A stretch of DNA of 64,000 nucleotides from Flavobacterium pectinovorum. Its GTDB lineage: Bacteria > Bacteroidota > Bacteroidia > Flavobacteriales > Flavobacteriaceae. The notes under the pieces are model-generated. The model did not search any database and was not told the DNA's origin. It worked only from the letters and a program-made list of their open reading frames with translations. Location of the stretch: the NCBI RefSeq assembly GCF_022802975.1, contig NZ_JAFEVZ010000001.1:62001-126000 (forward strand). Reading direction: 5' to 3'. The stretch's first letter is position 1, and the number at the start of each line of letters is the position of its first letter. A program made the position numbers and the translations under genes. This document shows, in pieces, positions 7,502 to 16,633 of the stretch.

Positions 7502-8935
7502 CTACGCAGTAACAGGTTCTAAAATTTTAAAGTTGCTTTTTGGTGCTTCGCATAAGGAGCAGCAATAGGTTTCTGCTAAATCGGTGAATAAAAGGCCTTT
7601 TGGAATTCCCTGACTTTCATCGCCGTATTCTGAATTGTATAACGAAAGGCATTCCTGGCATTGGTAAATATCAGTGGGTGCTTTTTCTTTTTTCTGTGTA
7701 TTTTCTTTAGTTTCCGGAACAGAATTCCCTAATTCTTCAAAGTATTTTCGGCTTAACTCTATCAAAATTGTAGGCAACTCCAGTTTGTCTATATCTTGTG
7801 AATGTACAATATATTCTCGTGTATTCGGATCAAAATTCTTCGCATACAACACATTGTAAGTATCACGAATCTTAATCGACTCCAGATCTTTGGGTAAATC
7901 ATTTTTTTCAACTACAATCGAAGTAAAATAATGTCCGTCACGATTGTATTCCGATAAACCGAAATTCAATCCGTATGTACTGATGTCAAACTGATCGAGC
8001 GTACGTACTAAAAACGTTTTCAGGTTTAGTGCCCATTCCATCGCTACAGGCAAATGCCAGTTCAGTTCTAAAAGTGAATGACGTACATTGATTCCTTTTT
8101 TGCCTAAAAATTTTTCCCATTCCAGTTTTCGGTCTTTTGGAATCCCTTTTACAATGAAGGATTTCCAGGGGGTGATGCATATTTTACCAATTTTACAATC
8201 GAAGCACAAGTCGCACATTTCTTTCAAAAACTCTAAATCATAAAGATTATTTCTCCAGTACAAGCCAAGCCAATATTGATCGATTCCCATTCGGTTCATC
8301 CCTTCATAATACGGAAAAGGGTAAAACGGAACATTCAGTGGTTTGTCGATTGTTCTGTTGTTTGTTTCCAAGGCTTCGGTAACCAGACTAAAAATCAGGT
8401 CAATTCCGCAAGATTCTTCAGTAGTAACTATACGTTCAATTTCGTAGTAAAATGTTGCAATATCCCAGCTGTAAATCAATACCGGATAGACTTCCATACG
8501 CTGCCATTTCGGTAAACGAATGTACAGATACCAGTAATCTTCATGCTCCGAAGCAATGAAGTTAAGGTGTCCTGTAAACAACGGAACCAGTTGCTGCTTA
8601 GGGTCGTTGATGTTCACTTTAAGCTTAGGCTGGTCTTTAAATTGTTCTAAAATATATAAAAACTTATTTCCTGTAAGCCAGTTGGTATTTCTGAAAATAT
8701 CGGTAGAAACATAAGACGAAACGATATTATTGCCGCTCTTTTCATCCGGAAAAACAAAATGATGTTTCCCCATTTTTTCTTTATCCAAAGCTTTAAAACC
8801 TTTTGGAAAAATAATATCCTGTCTTGAACCAAATGAAATTGAATCCAACCCCTGATCCATTGCCATATTCACAACTTCTCTAAGTTCTCCCGGCGAAATA
8901 ACGCCTCCCTTTACTATTAATCTCGTTAATTCCAT
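7502..8935 (-). CDS. Rubredoxin fused to a degenerate nitrite/sulfite-reductase-like domain
   Basis: The 477 residues open ELTRLIVKGGVISPGELREV, resembling the ferredoxin-like half-domain of siroheme nitrite/sulfite reductases. A second similar half appears around residues 245-265 (KIGKICITPWKSFIVKGI). The siroheme/[4Fe-4S] motifs of true reductases (C-x5-C and C-x3-C in TGCPNxC context) are absent. Instead a cluster CDLCFDCKIGKIC sits at 241-253. The C-terminus (about 421-473) is a rubredoxin with C426-x2-C429 and C459-x2-C462. It lies directly downstream of the fused nitrate reductase on the same strand (gap 95 bases), so an electron-transfer role in nitrate or nitrite reduction is the most economical reading (inference). 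The rubredoxin call is firm; the rest is structural analogy. Confidence 0.75.
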   Translation of the reverse strand: MELTRLIVKGGVISPGELREVVNMAMDQGLDSISFGSRQDIIFPKGFKALDKEKMGKHHFVFPDEKSGNNIVSSYVSTDIFRNTNWLTGNKFLYILEQFKDQPKLKVNINDPKQQLVPLFTGHLNFIASEHEDYWYLYIRLPKWQRMEVYPVLIYSWDIATFYYEIERIVTTEESCGIDLIFSLVTEALETNNRTIDKPLNVPFYPFPYYEGMNRMGIDQYWLGLYWRNNLYDLEFLKEMCDLCFDCKIGKICITPWKSFIVKGIPKDRKLEWEKFLGKKGINVRHSLLELNWHLPVAMEWALNLKTFLVRTLDQFDISTYGLNFGLSEYNRDGHYFTSIVVEKNDLPKDLESIKIRDTYNVLYAKNFDPNTREYIVHSQDIDKLELPTILIELSRKYFEELGNSVPETKENTQKKEKAPTDIYQCQECLSLYNSEYGDESQGIPKGLLFTDLAETYCCSLCEAPKSNFKILEPVTA

Positions 8936-8944
8936 TTTCTTTTA

Positions 8945-9025
8945 GTTTTATTAGTTTCAGGTTTCAGGTTTCAGGTTATGTTCGATGCGGTAACTTGAAA
9001 CGTGAAACAAAGAAAACATGAAACA
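8945..9025. repeat. Phrase repeat of TTTCAGGTTTCAGGTT / ACTTGAAACGTGAAAC type
   Basis: Short repeated words (GTTTCAGGTTTCAGGTT, then CTTGAAACGTGAAAC) fill the gap between two nitrate genes. The same wording in the other orientation (ACTTGAAACCTGAAACTTG) occurs at about 17690-17715. The two halves can pair with each other. Confidence 0.5.
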
Positions 9026-9030
9026 TTTTT

Positions 9031-12000
9031 TTAAACTTTACACTTCGCTAAAATCTCTTTAACCTCTGTTTTACAGCTTCCGCAGCCTAATCCGGCTCCG
9101 GTATTTTTACATAAATCGGTAAAATTATTTACGCCGCTTTTAATGGTTTCTTCGATGTTTCCGGCTCCAACCTGACTGCAGGAACAAACTAATTTCCCAA
9201 GAACAGGTTTGGCGTTTGAACTTCCTCTAAGCAATAAATTTCGTTTTTCTGATAATTCGATTTTGCTCTCAATCATCGTTTTGAATTCGGCAAACTCGTT
9301 TTTGTCACCCATTAAAATAGCGCCTACCAATAAGTCGTTTTTAACGATACATTTTTTGTAGTAACGCTGTTTCAGATCAGAGAAAACAATTTCTTCATAG
9401 GAATCATCGTTTTCCGGAATTTCTACTTCTCCAATACTACACAGATTAATATCTTCCAGTTTTAGGATATTCATTAAAACGGAACCTTTGTAGTAACTGC
9501 TGATATCTCCCGCTAAAAAGTTAGCCAGAATATCCGCTTGTTCTTCAGCGGCTGATGTGATTCCGAATAATTTATTTTCAAATTCCGCTATTTCTCCAAT
9601 GGCATAAATGTCAGGATTTGATGATTGTAAATACTGATTTACTTTTACACCGCGGCCACAGGAAAGTCCTGTTTCACGTGCAATTTCAATATTCGGAATC
9701 GTTCCAATCGTATATACAATAGCATTTGCGGTAATGATACGGCCACTTTTTAGTGCTATTTCAAGTTCGTTGTCATTATCAGTTTCAAAAACAGTGCTTA
9801 CTTCGTTATCAAAATATATCTGAATATCACGAAGCTGGACTTCTTCGGCTAATAATTTACTTGAAACACGATCCAGTTGGCGTTCCATTAAACGTGAAGC
9901 TCTTTGAATTATAGTGATTTTTACTTTTTTATGTTTTAAGGCTGCTGCTAATTCTAATCCTAATAATCCTCCGCCAACGATTACAACATGTTGTTCTTCG
10001 GGAGGTAAATTAGTGTTATCAAGATGTGTTTTTAAACGATCGGCATCCTCTTTTCGTCTTACAGTAAAACGTCCCGGCAAATGTAATTGTGCATTTTCCG
10101 GCACAAAAGGACGGCTTCCTGTAGCCAGAATCAAGGAGTCATAAGAATGTCTGTCGCCGTTACTGTCAATGATTGTTTTTTCGGCAGCATTTATTTTACC
10201 AACAGCAACACCCGCGTTCATGGTAATTTTCAATTTATTTAATGCTTCTCCATCTTTAACTTTTAATAATTGCTGCCAGGTAAATTCGCCTGTCATATAT
10301 TCAGGAAGCAATACACGATTGTAAAATGGATTTATTTCATTTGAAAAAACAATAATTTCATCAGTAGAATTGAATTCACGATAGTTCTGAATAAAGCGGA
10401 AAGCCGCAGCACCAGCTCCTACAATCGCAATTTTCTTAAAAGGTTTTACGTATTTCGTAATCGAAACTGTAGTGTATTTAAAATCAGGTTCTTTTGAAAC
10501 CGGATCGATTAAAGTATTGGTTAAATTGTTGGTTCTGTTTAAATCATTTTCAAGTTGTTTTCCCCAGTGCATTGGCAGAAAAACTACTTTTTCTCTGATC
10601 GAATCCGTAACTTTTGCTTTTACACGAACCTCCCCATTTTTGCTGGTTACAGTTACGATATCGCCATCTTTAATGCCTGTTTTAAAAGCATCGATTGGAT
10701 TAATTTCAAGAACAGGATTTGGTGTATGCGTCATTAAACGCGATACTTTTCCGGTTTTTGTCATGGTATGCCATTGGTCGCGAACCCTTCCTGTAGTAAG
10801 AATAAAAGGAAATTGAGGAGAAGGCAGTTCTGATGTATTTTCAATAGACGTTGGCAGATTAAAAATCGCTTTTTGTGATGGCGTATAGAATTTTTTATCC
10901 GTAAAAAGACGAGGAGTTCCCGGGTGTCCATAATCTGGAACCGGCCACTGAAAAGTACCTTCGGTTTTTAATCGGTTATAATTTAAAAATGAAATATCGA
11001 TATTCGTGTTTTTGGTCAGGGCGCAATGCTCTTTGTAAATCTCTTCGGCATTATTAAAATTAAAGCCGTTAAAATTCATTTTTTGAGCAAAACGAATTAA
11101 AATTTCAATATCCGGAAGTGCTTCACCCGGAGCGTTTATTCCTTTTGGTAAATAGGAGATACGACGTTCAGAGTTGGTCATTGTACCGTCTTTTTCCAGC
11201 CAGCCGGCTGCGGGTAATAATAAATCGGCATATTTAGCCGTATCGGCATTATGCGAAATATCCTGAACCACAACAAATTTGGCATTTTGCAAGGCTTTTT
11301 CGACACGACGGGAATCAGGTAAACTTACTAACGGATTGGTGCAGATTATCCAAACGGCTTTCATTTTACCTGATTCCAGTGCTTCGAACATTTCGGTCGC
11401 AGTCAAACCCGGTTTATCTGATATAGAGTCAACGCCCCAAAAATCGGCAACCTCTTTTCTGTGTTCCGGATTTGCAATGTCTTTGTGGGCTGCAAGCAAA
11501 GTTGCCATTCCACCCACTTCTCTTCCGCCCATAGCATTAGGCTGTCCTGTCAGCGAAAAAGGGCCAGAACCTGGTTTACCAACCTGACCTGTTAAAAGTG
11601 ATAAATTCAGTAAAGCGGTATTTTTATCTACCCCAACTGCACTTTGATTTAATCCCATTGCCCATAACGAGATAAAACCTTTTGCTTTTCCGATGGTATC
11701 AGCGGCAAGTTTAATGTCGTTTACTGAAATTCCACATAATTTTGAGGCTTTTTCCAGTGAAGTCCCTAAAACTAAATCTTTATATTCTTTAAAATTCTCA
11801 GCGTGATTTTTTACAAAATCGTGATCTACATATCCTTTTTCGATGATACGTTTTGCCATCGCATGATATAAAATAATATCAGAACCCGGAATAATCTGTA
11901 AATGTAAATCGGCAAAAGCTGCTGTATCCGTTCTTCTTGGATCGACAACAATAATTTTTACTTTCGGATTATTTTCTTTGTGTTTCTCTAATCTTCTAAA

Positions 12001-12549
12001 TAAAATCGGGTGGCACCAGGCAGGATTTGCCCCAGTAATTAAAAACGTATCAGCCAGTTCAATATCATCGTAAGCAATTGGCACAGAATCCTCGCCAAAT
12101 GTTTTTTTATACCCAACTACAGCAGAACTCATACAAAGTCTGGAATTGGTATCTATATTATTCGTCTTTAAAAAACCTTTTACTAATTTATTTACTAAAT
12201 AATATTCTTCGGTTAAACATTGGCCTGAAATGTAAAATCCAACACTATCCGGTCCGTGCTTTTTTATGATAGAAGAAAAAACGGCTGCAACACGATCAAT
12301 TGCAGTATCCCAGCTTACGCGTTCTAAAGGATACGATTTGCTGCCGCGCATTTGCGGATATAGAATCCTGTCTGAAGTATCGTTTACAACATAATGTAAA
12401 TTTCTTCCCTTAGAACACAACATACCTCTGTTCACAGGATGATCTTTGTCTCCTTCAACCATTACACCATTTTTGGAATCATTTGTTACAATAATTCCGC
12501 AGCCAACGCCACAGTAGGAACAGGTAGTTTTGATTTTTGTGTTTTGCAT
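9031..12549 (-). CDS. nasA: Assimilatory nitrate reductase fused to FAD oxidoreductase and BFD-type [2Fe-2S] domain
   Basis: This 1172-residue protein joins three modules. Residues 1 to about 690 are a NasA-type molybdopterin reductase: C10, C13, C17 and C45 form the [4Fe-4S] site, NSRLCMSSA gives C139 as likely Mo ligand, and a dinucleotide-binding domain (FILTTGRVRDQWHTMT) follows. From about residue 702 comes a pyridine-nucleotide-disulfide oxidoreductase like the N-terminal half of NirB/NasB: IAIVGAGAAAF for FAD, VVIVGGGLLGLELA for NAD(P)H. The last 55 residues form a BFD-like [2Fe-2S] domain (CSCSQVG...CGSCKTE). Such a chain could carry electrons from NAD(P)H to nitrate within one cytoplasmic polypeptide. 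In many bacteria these modules are separate subunits. It is divergent from the FNR-like regulator at 12826. Confidence 0.92.
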   Translation of the reverse strand: MQNTKIKTTCSYCGVGCGIIVTNDSKNGVMVEGDKDHPVNRGMLCSKGRNLHYVVNDTSDRILYPQMRGSKSYPLERVSWDTAIDRVAAVFSSIIKKHGPDSVGFYISGQCLTEEYYLVNKLVKGFLKTNNIDTNSRLCMSSAVVGYKKTFGEDSVPIAYDDIELADTFLITGANPAWCHPILFRRLEKHKENNPKVKIIVVDPRRTDTAAFADLHLQIIPGSDIILYHAMAKRIIEKGYVDHDFVKNHAENFKEYKDLVLGTSLEKASKLCGISVNDIKLAADTIGKAKGFISLWAMGLNQSAVGVDKNTALLNLSLLTGQVGKPGSGPFSLTGQPNAMGGREVGGMATLLAAHKDIANPEHRKEVADFWGVDSISDKPGLTATEMFEALESGKMKAVWIICTNPLVSLPDSRRVEKALQNAKFVVVQDISHNADTAKYADLLLPAAGWLEKDGTMTNSERRISYLPKGINAPGEALPDIEILIRFAQKMNFNGFNFNNAEEIYKEHCALTKNTNIDISFLNYNRLKTEGTFQWPVPDYGHPGTPRLFTDKKFYTPSQKAIFNLPTSIENTSELPSPQFPFILTTGRVRDQWHTMTKTGKVSRLMTHTPNPVLEINPIDAFKTGIKDGDIVTVTSKNGEVRVKAKVTDSIREKVVFLPMHWGKQLENDLNRTNNLTNTLIDPVSKEPDFKYTTVSITKYVKPFKKIAIVGAGAAAFRFIQNYREFNSTDEIIVFSNEINPFYNRVLLPEYMTGEFTWQQLLKVKDGEALNKLKITMNAGVAVGKINAAEKTIIDSNGDRHSYDSLILATGSRPFVPENAQLHLPGRFTVRRKEDADRLKTHLDNTNLPPEEQHVVIVGGGLLGLELAAALKHKKVKITIIQRASRLMERQLDRVSSKLLAEEVQLRDIQIYFDNEVSTVFETDNDNELEIALKSGRIITANAIVYTIGTIPNIEIARETGLSCGRGVKVNQYLQSSNPDIYAIGEIAEFENKLFGITSAAEEQADILANFLAGDISSYYKGSVLMNILKLEDINLCSIGEVEIPENDDSYEEIVFSDLKQRYYKKCIVKNDLLVGAILMGDKNEFAEFKTMIESKIELSEKRNLLLRGSSNAKPVLGKLVCSCSQVGAGNIEETIKSGVNNFTDLCKNTGAGLGCGSCKTEVKEILAKCKV

Positions 12550-12623
12550 CCCGGTTATTTTTAAATACTACAAAATATTGTCTTTTAATAAGGTTTTAGA
12601 TAAAGCACTTATTTAAAGTTATA

Positions 12624-12682
12624 CAAAAATAAGTATTTTTACGTATAAATACTTATTTTGTCAATTTATTTTTCTATTTTTG
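12624..12682. promoter_or_regulatory. Divergent nasA / FNR-like regulator promoter region with 13-bp dyad
   Basis: AAAATAAGTATTT (12626-12638) and AAATACTTATTTT (12647-12659) are perfect inverted arms around a central TACGTA (12640-12645). For nasA a minus-strand -7 element TATTTTTG lies at 12631-12624 and overlaps the left arm. For the regulator a plus-strand TATTTTTG lies at 12675-12682, with the dyad centre about 32 bases upstream, an activator-like position. The palindrome is therefore placed to control both genes. Confidence 0.7.
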
Positions 12683-12714
12683 AATCAAAATAAATAAGGG
12701 AAAGGAAATTCGTT

Positions 12715-12810
12715 TGTATATAAGTAATTAGTGAATAGTTATAAGTAATTAGATCTAAAAAGATTTACCGAATTAAAGCTAATCACTAAGGACTAATCAC
12801 TAAGTACTAA
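12715..12810. repeat. AAGTAATTAG / CTAATCACTAAG phrase repeat
   Basis: The leader between the regulator promoter and its start codon consists of repeated phrases: TATAAGTAATTAGTGAATAG, TATAAGTAATTAG, then CTAATCACTAAGGACTAATC and ACTAAGTACTAA. Left and right parts are partly complementary. It resembles the other phrase repeats at 8945 and 17651. Confidence 0.45.
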
Positions 12811-12825
12811 AAAAAAGCTGTCCAC

Positions 12826-13530
12826 ATGAAAGAAGAATTGGCCATTTGTGATACCTGCGCAAACGAAAACTGTTTTATAAAAAAACACCTGCATTTAGAG
12901 CAAATGAAGCAGTATGTGGCAAAAAAACACAGCTTCATCTGCAAAAAATCACATCAGTTTATTATTGAAGGTGCTCCTATTCAGGGACTTTATTTTATCT
13001 GCAAGGGAAAAGTAAAAACGGTTAAAACCGGTATCAACGGACGTGAACAAATTGTTCGGTTAACTAAAAACGGCGATACTATCGGATTTCGTGGTTTTGG
13101 AACCAGCAAGCGATATTTAATTGGAGCTTATGCATTGGAAGATACTGTTTTATGTAATTTCAGTAATGAAACCATGATGGAGATTCTTCGAAATGTTCCT
13201 GAATTCACTTATGACTTAATGTTATTTTATGCAGATGAATTAAACAAAAGCGAAAATAATATTCGAAAAATTGCTCACATGAATGTACGTGAACGTGTAA
13301 TTGATTTACTGCTTTATATTCACAAAAAATTCGGACAAACCAATGGTTTGATAGAAATTGAACTATCCCGAAAAGAAATCGCTGATTTTGCCGGAACTAC
13401 TGAAGAACAGGCAATTCGTGTACTTTCCAGCCTTAAAAAAGAAGGGCTTGTTAAAACGGTTGGCAAAAGAATTGGGTTATTGGCACTTCCAAAACTGCAA
13501 TCTGAAATAATAGAACATAAGTATTTCTAA
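12826..13530 (+). CDS. FNR-like Crp-family regulator with N-terminal cysteine motif
   Basis: The 234 residues have an N-terminal C8-x2-C11-x4-C16 motif (CDTCANENC) with C39 nearby, then a cNMP-binding-like beta-roll (about 45-130) and a winged helix (about 160-225) with LSRKEIADFAGTTEEQAIRV as recognition region. E. coli FNR holds an oxygen-sensitive [4Fe-4S] cluster with C20, C23, C29 and C122. The resemblance suggests that this protein may also bind an iron-sulfur cluster and sense oxygen, NO or the products of nitrate metabolism (inference). Divergence from nasA across a long palindrome makes it the probable local regulator of nitrate assimilation. Confidence 0.88.
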   Translation: MKEELAICDTCANENCFIKKHLHLEQMKQYVAKKHSFICKKSHQFIIEGAPIQGLYFICKGKVKTVKTGINGREQIVRLTKNGDTIGFRGFGTSKRYLIGAYALEDTVLCNFSNETMMEILRNVPEFTYDLMLFYADELNKSENNIRKIAHMNVRERVIDLLLYIHKKFGQTNGLIEIELSRKEIADFAGTTEEQAIRVLSSLKKEGLVKTVGKRIGLLALPKLQSEIIEHKYF

Positions 13531-13911
13531 AAGATACATTTCCCATTCCAGAAATATTTCCTCCTTAATTAAAACCTCTATTTACGTATTTCTTATAGGC
13601 ACTTAGAAATAAATCTACGTATATTTTTAAGTTTTTTCGCTTTAAATGCTAAAAAACATCTCAAAAAGGCTTTGTTTTTCATTTATTTAAAACCATTTTT
13701 CTTTAAAATACGATACTAAATCTAAAAGTTGCGTAATCGAAAGGCCTTGTTATATCTAGGATATTTTTAAATTTCTGCGATAACACAGTAAATAAATTGA
13801 TTTTAAAACGCTTTTTTGAGTTAAAAAAAAATGTTTTGATATGGTAAAAGCATACTACTTAAGTATTAATACGTATGTAGATTTGCTTCATACTAATCAA
13901 AACAAATAACC
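13531..13911 (+). promoter_or_regulatory. Regulatory intergenic region upstream of the porin gene
   Basis: No gene is seen in these 381 bases. TACGTA boxes occur at 13583-13588 and 13616-13621, 33 bases apart (about three helical turns), and a third at 13870-13875 within TATTAATACGTATG. A self-complementary TACTTAAGTA precedes it at about 13855-13864. A -7 element TAGATTTG at 13878-13885 lies about 27 bases ahead of the porin start codon. The region looks like the control region of the transport operon 13912-18547. Confidence 0.55.
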
Positions 13912-15363
13912 ATGTCTAAATTAACCAATCTAATAGTAAAGAATCAAAGTCAAAAAAAAGAAAGTCTTTTTAACACAAAACTGTCAAAAACAATTTTACT
14001 GGGATTCGCAGTTACTTGTTTAGGGAAATTTGAAGCAAAAGCACAATTTACATTTACAGGTCAGTTAAGAGACCGTGTTGAAGTGCGAGCCGGACAAGGA
14101 ACTTTACAGCAAAAAGGAGATAAAGCAGCCTTGTTTACAAGTCAAAGAACAAGATTATCTGCAGGATATACCGGATACCGTTTTAAAATTTACACTTCAT
14201 TGCAGGATGTTCGCGTATGGGGACAAGATGCATCTTCTATCAACAAAAGCACCACCGAGGTTAACAACGGAATTTTATTGCACGAAGCCTGGGCAGAAAT
14301 TTCATTGGTAGACACACTAAGTACTATTCAGAACTTTTCGGTAAAAGCAGGGCGTCAGGAAATTGCTTATGATGATCAAAAAGTTTTAGGAAGCTTAGAT
14401 TGGTTACAACAAGCAAGACGCCACGATGCGATTATCCTGAAATATGCTAATAAAGGCTGGATTGCAGATATTGGAGCAGCCTTTAACCAAAATAAAGAAA
14501 ACAATACTGGAACAATTTACAACGGAACTAACCCGGCGTATGGTGCAGGAACGAACGGAATCGGAACGATGTATAAGTCATTTCAATATGCTTATATAGG
14601 TAAAAAATTCTTCTTTGGTGATTTGTCTTTTTTGTTCTTTAAAGATGATTTTAATAAATACACCAACGTAACAGCCGGAACGCCTCCTGTAACTACAAAA
14701 GTAAACGGAGAAGGGGTTTGGAGCAGAAACACAACCGGAATTTATTATAATGTAAACGCAACCAGAAAATTAAACTTTACAGGGAGCTTTTATCATCAGG
14801 GAGGTCATGACAAAGACGGAAGATCTTTAAGTGCTAACATGGCTTCAATTACATCAACTTATCAGGTTGGAAGAAAATTATTTATAGGTCCAGGAGTAGA
14901 TTATCTATCCGGTGATGACGGGACAAAATCAGTAACTGCAGCTTCTGACAATAATCGTTTTGATCCATTATACGGAACACCTCATAAATTCTGGGGGAGT
15001 ATGGATTATTTTTATGCAGCCAATGGCTTCGGAAAACAAGGGTTATTAAATTATTTCTTTAAAATAAAATACAATGCCAAAGACAATCTAAGCTTCTTTT
15101 TAGATGTACACGGTTTTGAATCGGCAAACAAAATTGCTAACGGAACCGGAGGAAAATTAAACTCTTATCTGGGAACAGAAGTTGATTTGACGGTAAAATA
15201 TAATCTAACAAAAATTATCAATTTTGAAGCTGGTTATTCTATCATGAAAGCAACAAATTCAATGGCTTCTGCACCGGTTAAAAATGTTGCCAATGCCGAT
15301 TTAACACCACAATTTGCTTATGTAATGCTAAATATCAAACCCAATTTTTTAGCCAAAAAATAA
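13912..15363 (+). CDS. Outer-membrane porin of the alginate-export family
   Basis: The 483-residue protein has an extended N-terminus (about 30 polar residues) followed by a hydrophobic segment ILLGFAVTCLGKFEAKAQ that ends in AQ, a signal peptide. The rest shows alternating beta-strand character with many aromatic residues (FTGQLRDRVEVRAGQG, FKIYTSLQDVRVWG, KAGRQEIAYDDQ) and the strand-type ending PQFAYVMLNIKPNF. This fits the alginate_exp family of 16-18-strand barrels, which in Bacteroidota is broad and not limited to alginate. Placement directly ahead of the nitrate-type ABC importer genes suggests an outer-membrane channel for nitrate or another anion (inference). The gene follows a TACGTA-containing control region. 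Confidence 0.85.
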   Translation: MSKLTNLIVKNQSQKKESLFNTKLSKTILLGFAVTCLGKFEAKAQFTFTGQLRDRVEVRAGQGTLQQKGDKAALFTSQRTRLSAGYTGYRFKIYTSLQDVRVWGQDASSINKSTTEVNNGILLHEAWAEISLVDTLSTIQNFSVKAGRQEIAYDDQKVLGSLDWLQQARRHDAIILKYANKGWIADIGAAFNQNKENNTGTIYNGTNPAYGAGTNGIGTMYKSFQYAYIGKKFFFGDLSFLFFKDDFNKYTNVTAGTPPVTTKVNGEGVWSRNTTGIYYNVNATRKLNFTGSFYHQGGHDKDGRSLSANMASITSTYQVGRKLFIGPGVDYLSGDDGTKSVTAASDNNRFDPLYGTPHKFWGSMDYFYAANGFGKQGLLNYFFKIKYNAKDNLSFFLDVHGFESANKIANGTGGKLNSYLGTEVDLTVKYNLTKIINFEAGYSIMKATNSMASAPVKNVANADLTPQFAYVMLNIKPNFLAKK

Positions 15364-15392
15364 ATTCTAAATAACTTTTAAATCTATTTAAA

Positions 15393-16607
15393 ATGAAAAA
15401 AATAAACACACTCACAAAAACGATATTGACTTTAGTAGTAGTCATCGTAGCTTCCTTTTCGGAAATGTCAGCTCAGAATGACCCGGTAAAATTAGGATTT
15501 ATTCCGCTTACCGATTGCTCGCCAATTGTAATGGCAAAAGAACTGGGATTGTTTAAAAAATACGGCGTTGAAGTCGTAGTGACCAAAGAATCTTCATGGG
15601 CGAATGTTCGTGATAAAATTTTAACCGGAGAATTAGACGGAGCGCACTGTCTGTATTCAATGCCATTTTCGGTTTACACAGGGGTAGGAGGTAAAGCAGG
15701 TTCTGAAATGAAAATCGCTATGATGCTCAATGTAAATGGGCAGGCGATTACACTTTCAAAAGATTTTTGCGGAAAAGTTGGTTTCAAACAAATGAATAAG
15801 GTGGCACCGGTTGTGGCAGCAAAATTAAAAGCAGAGAAAGAAGTGACTTTTGCGATGACTTTTCCGGGAGGAACACACGATTTATGGTTGCGCAACTGGA
15901 TGGCAATTGCAGGTGTAAACCAAAAAACATCTAAAATTATTACGATTCCGCCTCCGCAAATGGTAGCCAATATGAAAGTTGGAAACATGGATGGTTACTG
16001 TGTTGGAGAGCCTTGGGGAGGAGTTGCGGTAAAACAGGGAATTGGTTTTACACAAGTAGCCTCTCAGGATATTTGGAAAGACCATCCTGAAAAAGCTTTA
16101 GTTGTTAATAAAGAGTTTAGCGAAAAACAAAGAACCAATTTGGTAAAAGTAATGAAAGCAGTTTTAGAAGCCTGTATCTGGTTAGACAATCCGGCCAATC
16201 GTAAAAAGGCAGCTGCAATCATCGGTAAAGCACCTTATGTAAACGCTCCTGCAGATGTTATTGAAAACAGATTAATGGGGAATTACGATTTAGGATGTAA
16301 TCAGGGAACTGAAATTTACGACAAAGATTATATGCTTTTTTATAAAGGCGGAATGGTAAATTACCCTCGCAAATCACATGCAATATGGGCAATGGCGCAA
16401 TATGTACGATTTGGATATTTAAAAGAAGCTCCTAATTACAAAGCAATTGCAGACAAATTGATTTTACAGGATTTATACGAAGAAGTGGCAAAAAGTATGA
16501 AGGTAAAAGTGCCAAATGATGATATGAAACCTTTCTCTTTAACCATGGATAAAACGGTTTTTGATCCTTCGAATCCGGCAGCTTATTTAAAAGTAGTTAA
16601 AAAATAG
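15393..16607 (+). CDS. NrtA/CmpA-type ABC transporter substrate-binding protein
   Basis: The 404 residues begin with a signal peptide (about 1-27, ending MSAQ), giving a periplasmic protein. The binding fold starts VKLGFIPLTDCSPIVMAKEL and contains WANVRDKILTGELDGAHCL, FPGGTHDLWLRNWMAIAG and DGYCVGEPWGG. These are hallmarks of the NrtA (nitrate) and CmpA (bicarbonate) subfamily. Nitrate is favoured by the neighbours: nitrate reductase upstream and permease and ATPase genes downstream. It starts 29 bases after the porin stop, so it is probably co-transcribed with it. A second, more divergent member lies at 27908-29296. Confidence 0.92.
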   Translation: MKKINTLTKTILTLVVVIVASFSEMSAQNDPVKLGFIPLTDCSPIVMAKELGLFKKYGVEVVVTKESSWANVRDKILTGELDGAHCLYSMPFSVYTGVGGKAGSEMKIAMMLNVNGQAITLSKDFCGKVGFKQMNKVAPVVAAKLKAEKEVTFAMTFPGGTHDLWLRNWMAIAGVNQKTSKIITIPPPQMVANMKVGNMDGYCVGEPWGGVAVKQGIGFTQVASQDIWKDHPEKALVVNKEFSEKQRTNLVKVMKAVLEACIWLDNPANRKKAAAIIGKAPYVNAPADVIENRLMGNYDLGCNQGTEIYDKDYMLFYKGGMVNYPRKSHAIWAMAQYVRFGYLKEAPNYKAIADKLILQDLYEEVAKSMKVKVPNDDMKPFSLTMDKTVFDPSNPAAYLKVVKK

Positions 16608-16633
16608 AAATCATAAGATATAGAATTATTTCA

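Noticed and set aside
7502-8935. Functional siroheme nitrite reductase
   Set aside because: Half-domain resemblance is present, but neither cysteine pair needed for siroheme and [4Fe-4S] is found; it is annotated as degenerate with a rubredoxin domain.
12629-12656. NarL 7-2-7 binding site
   Set aside because: TACTTAT fits the E. coli NarL heptamer as I remember it, but the two copies point away from each other with 14 bases between, not toward each other with 2.
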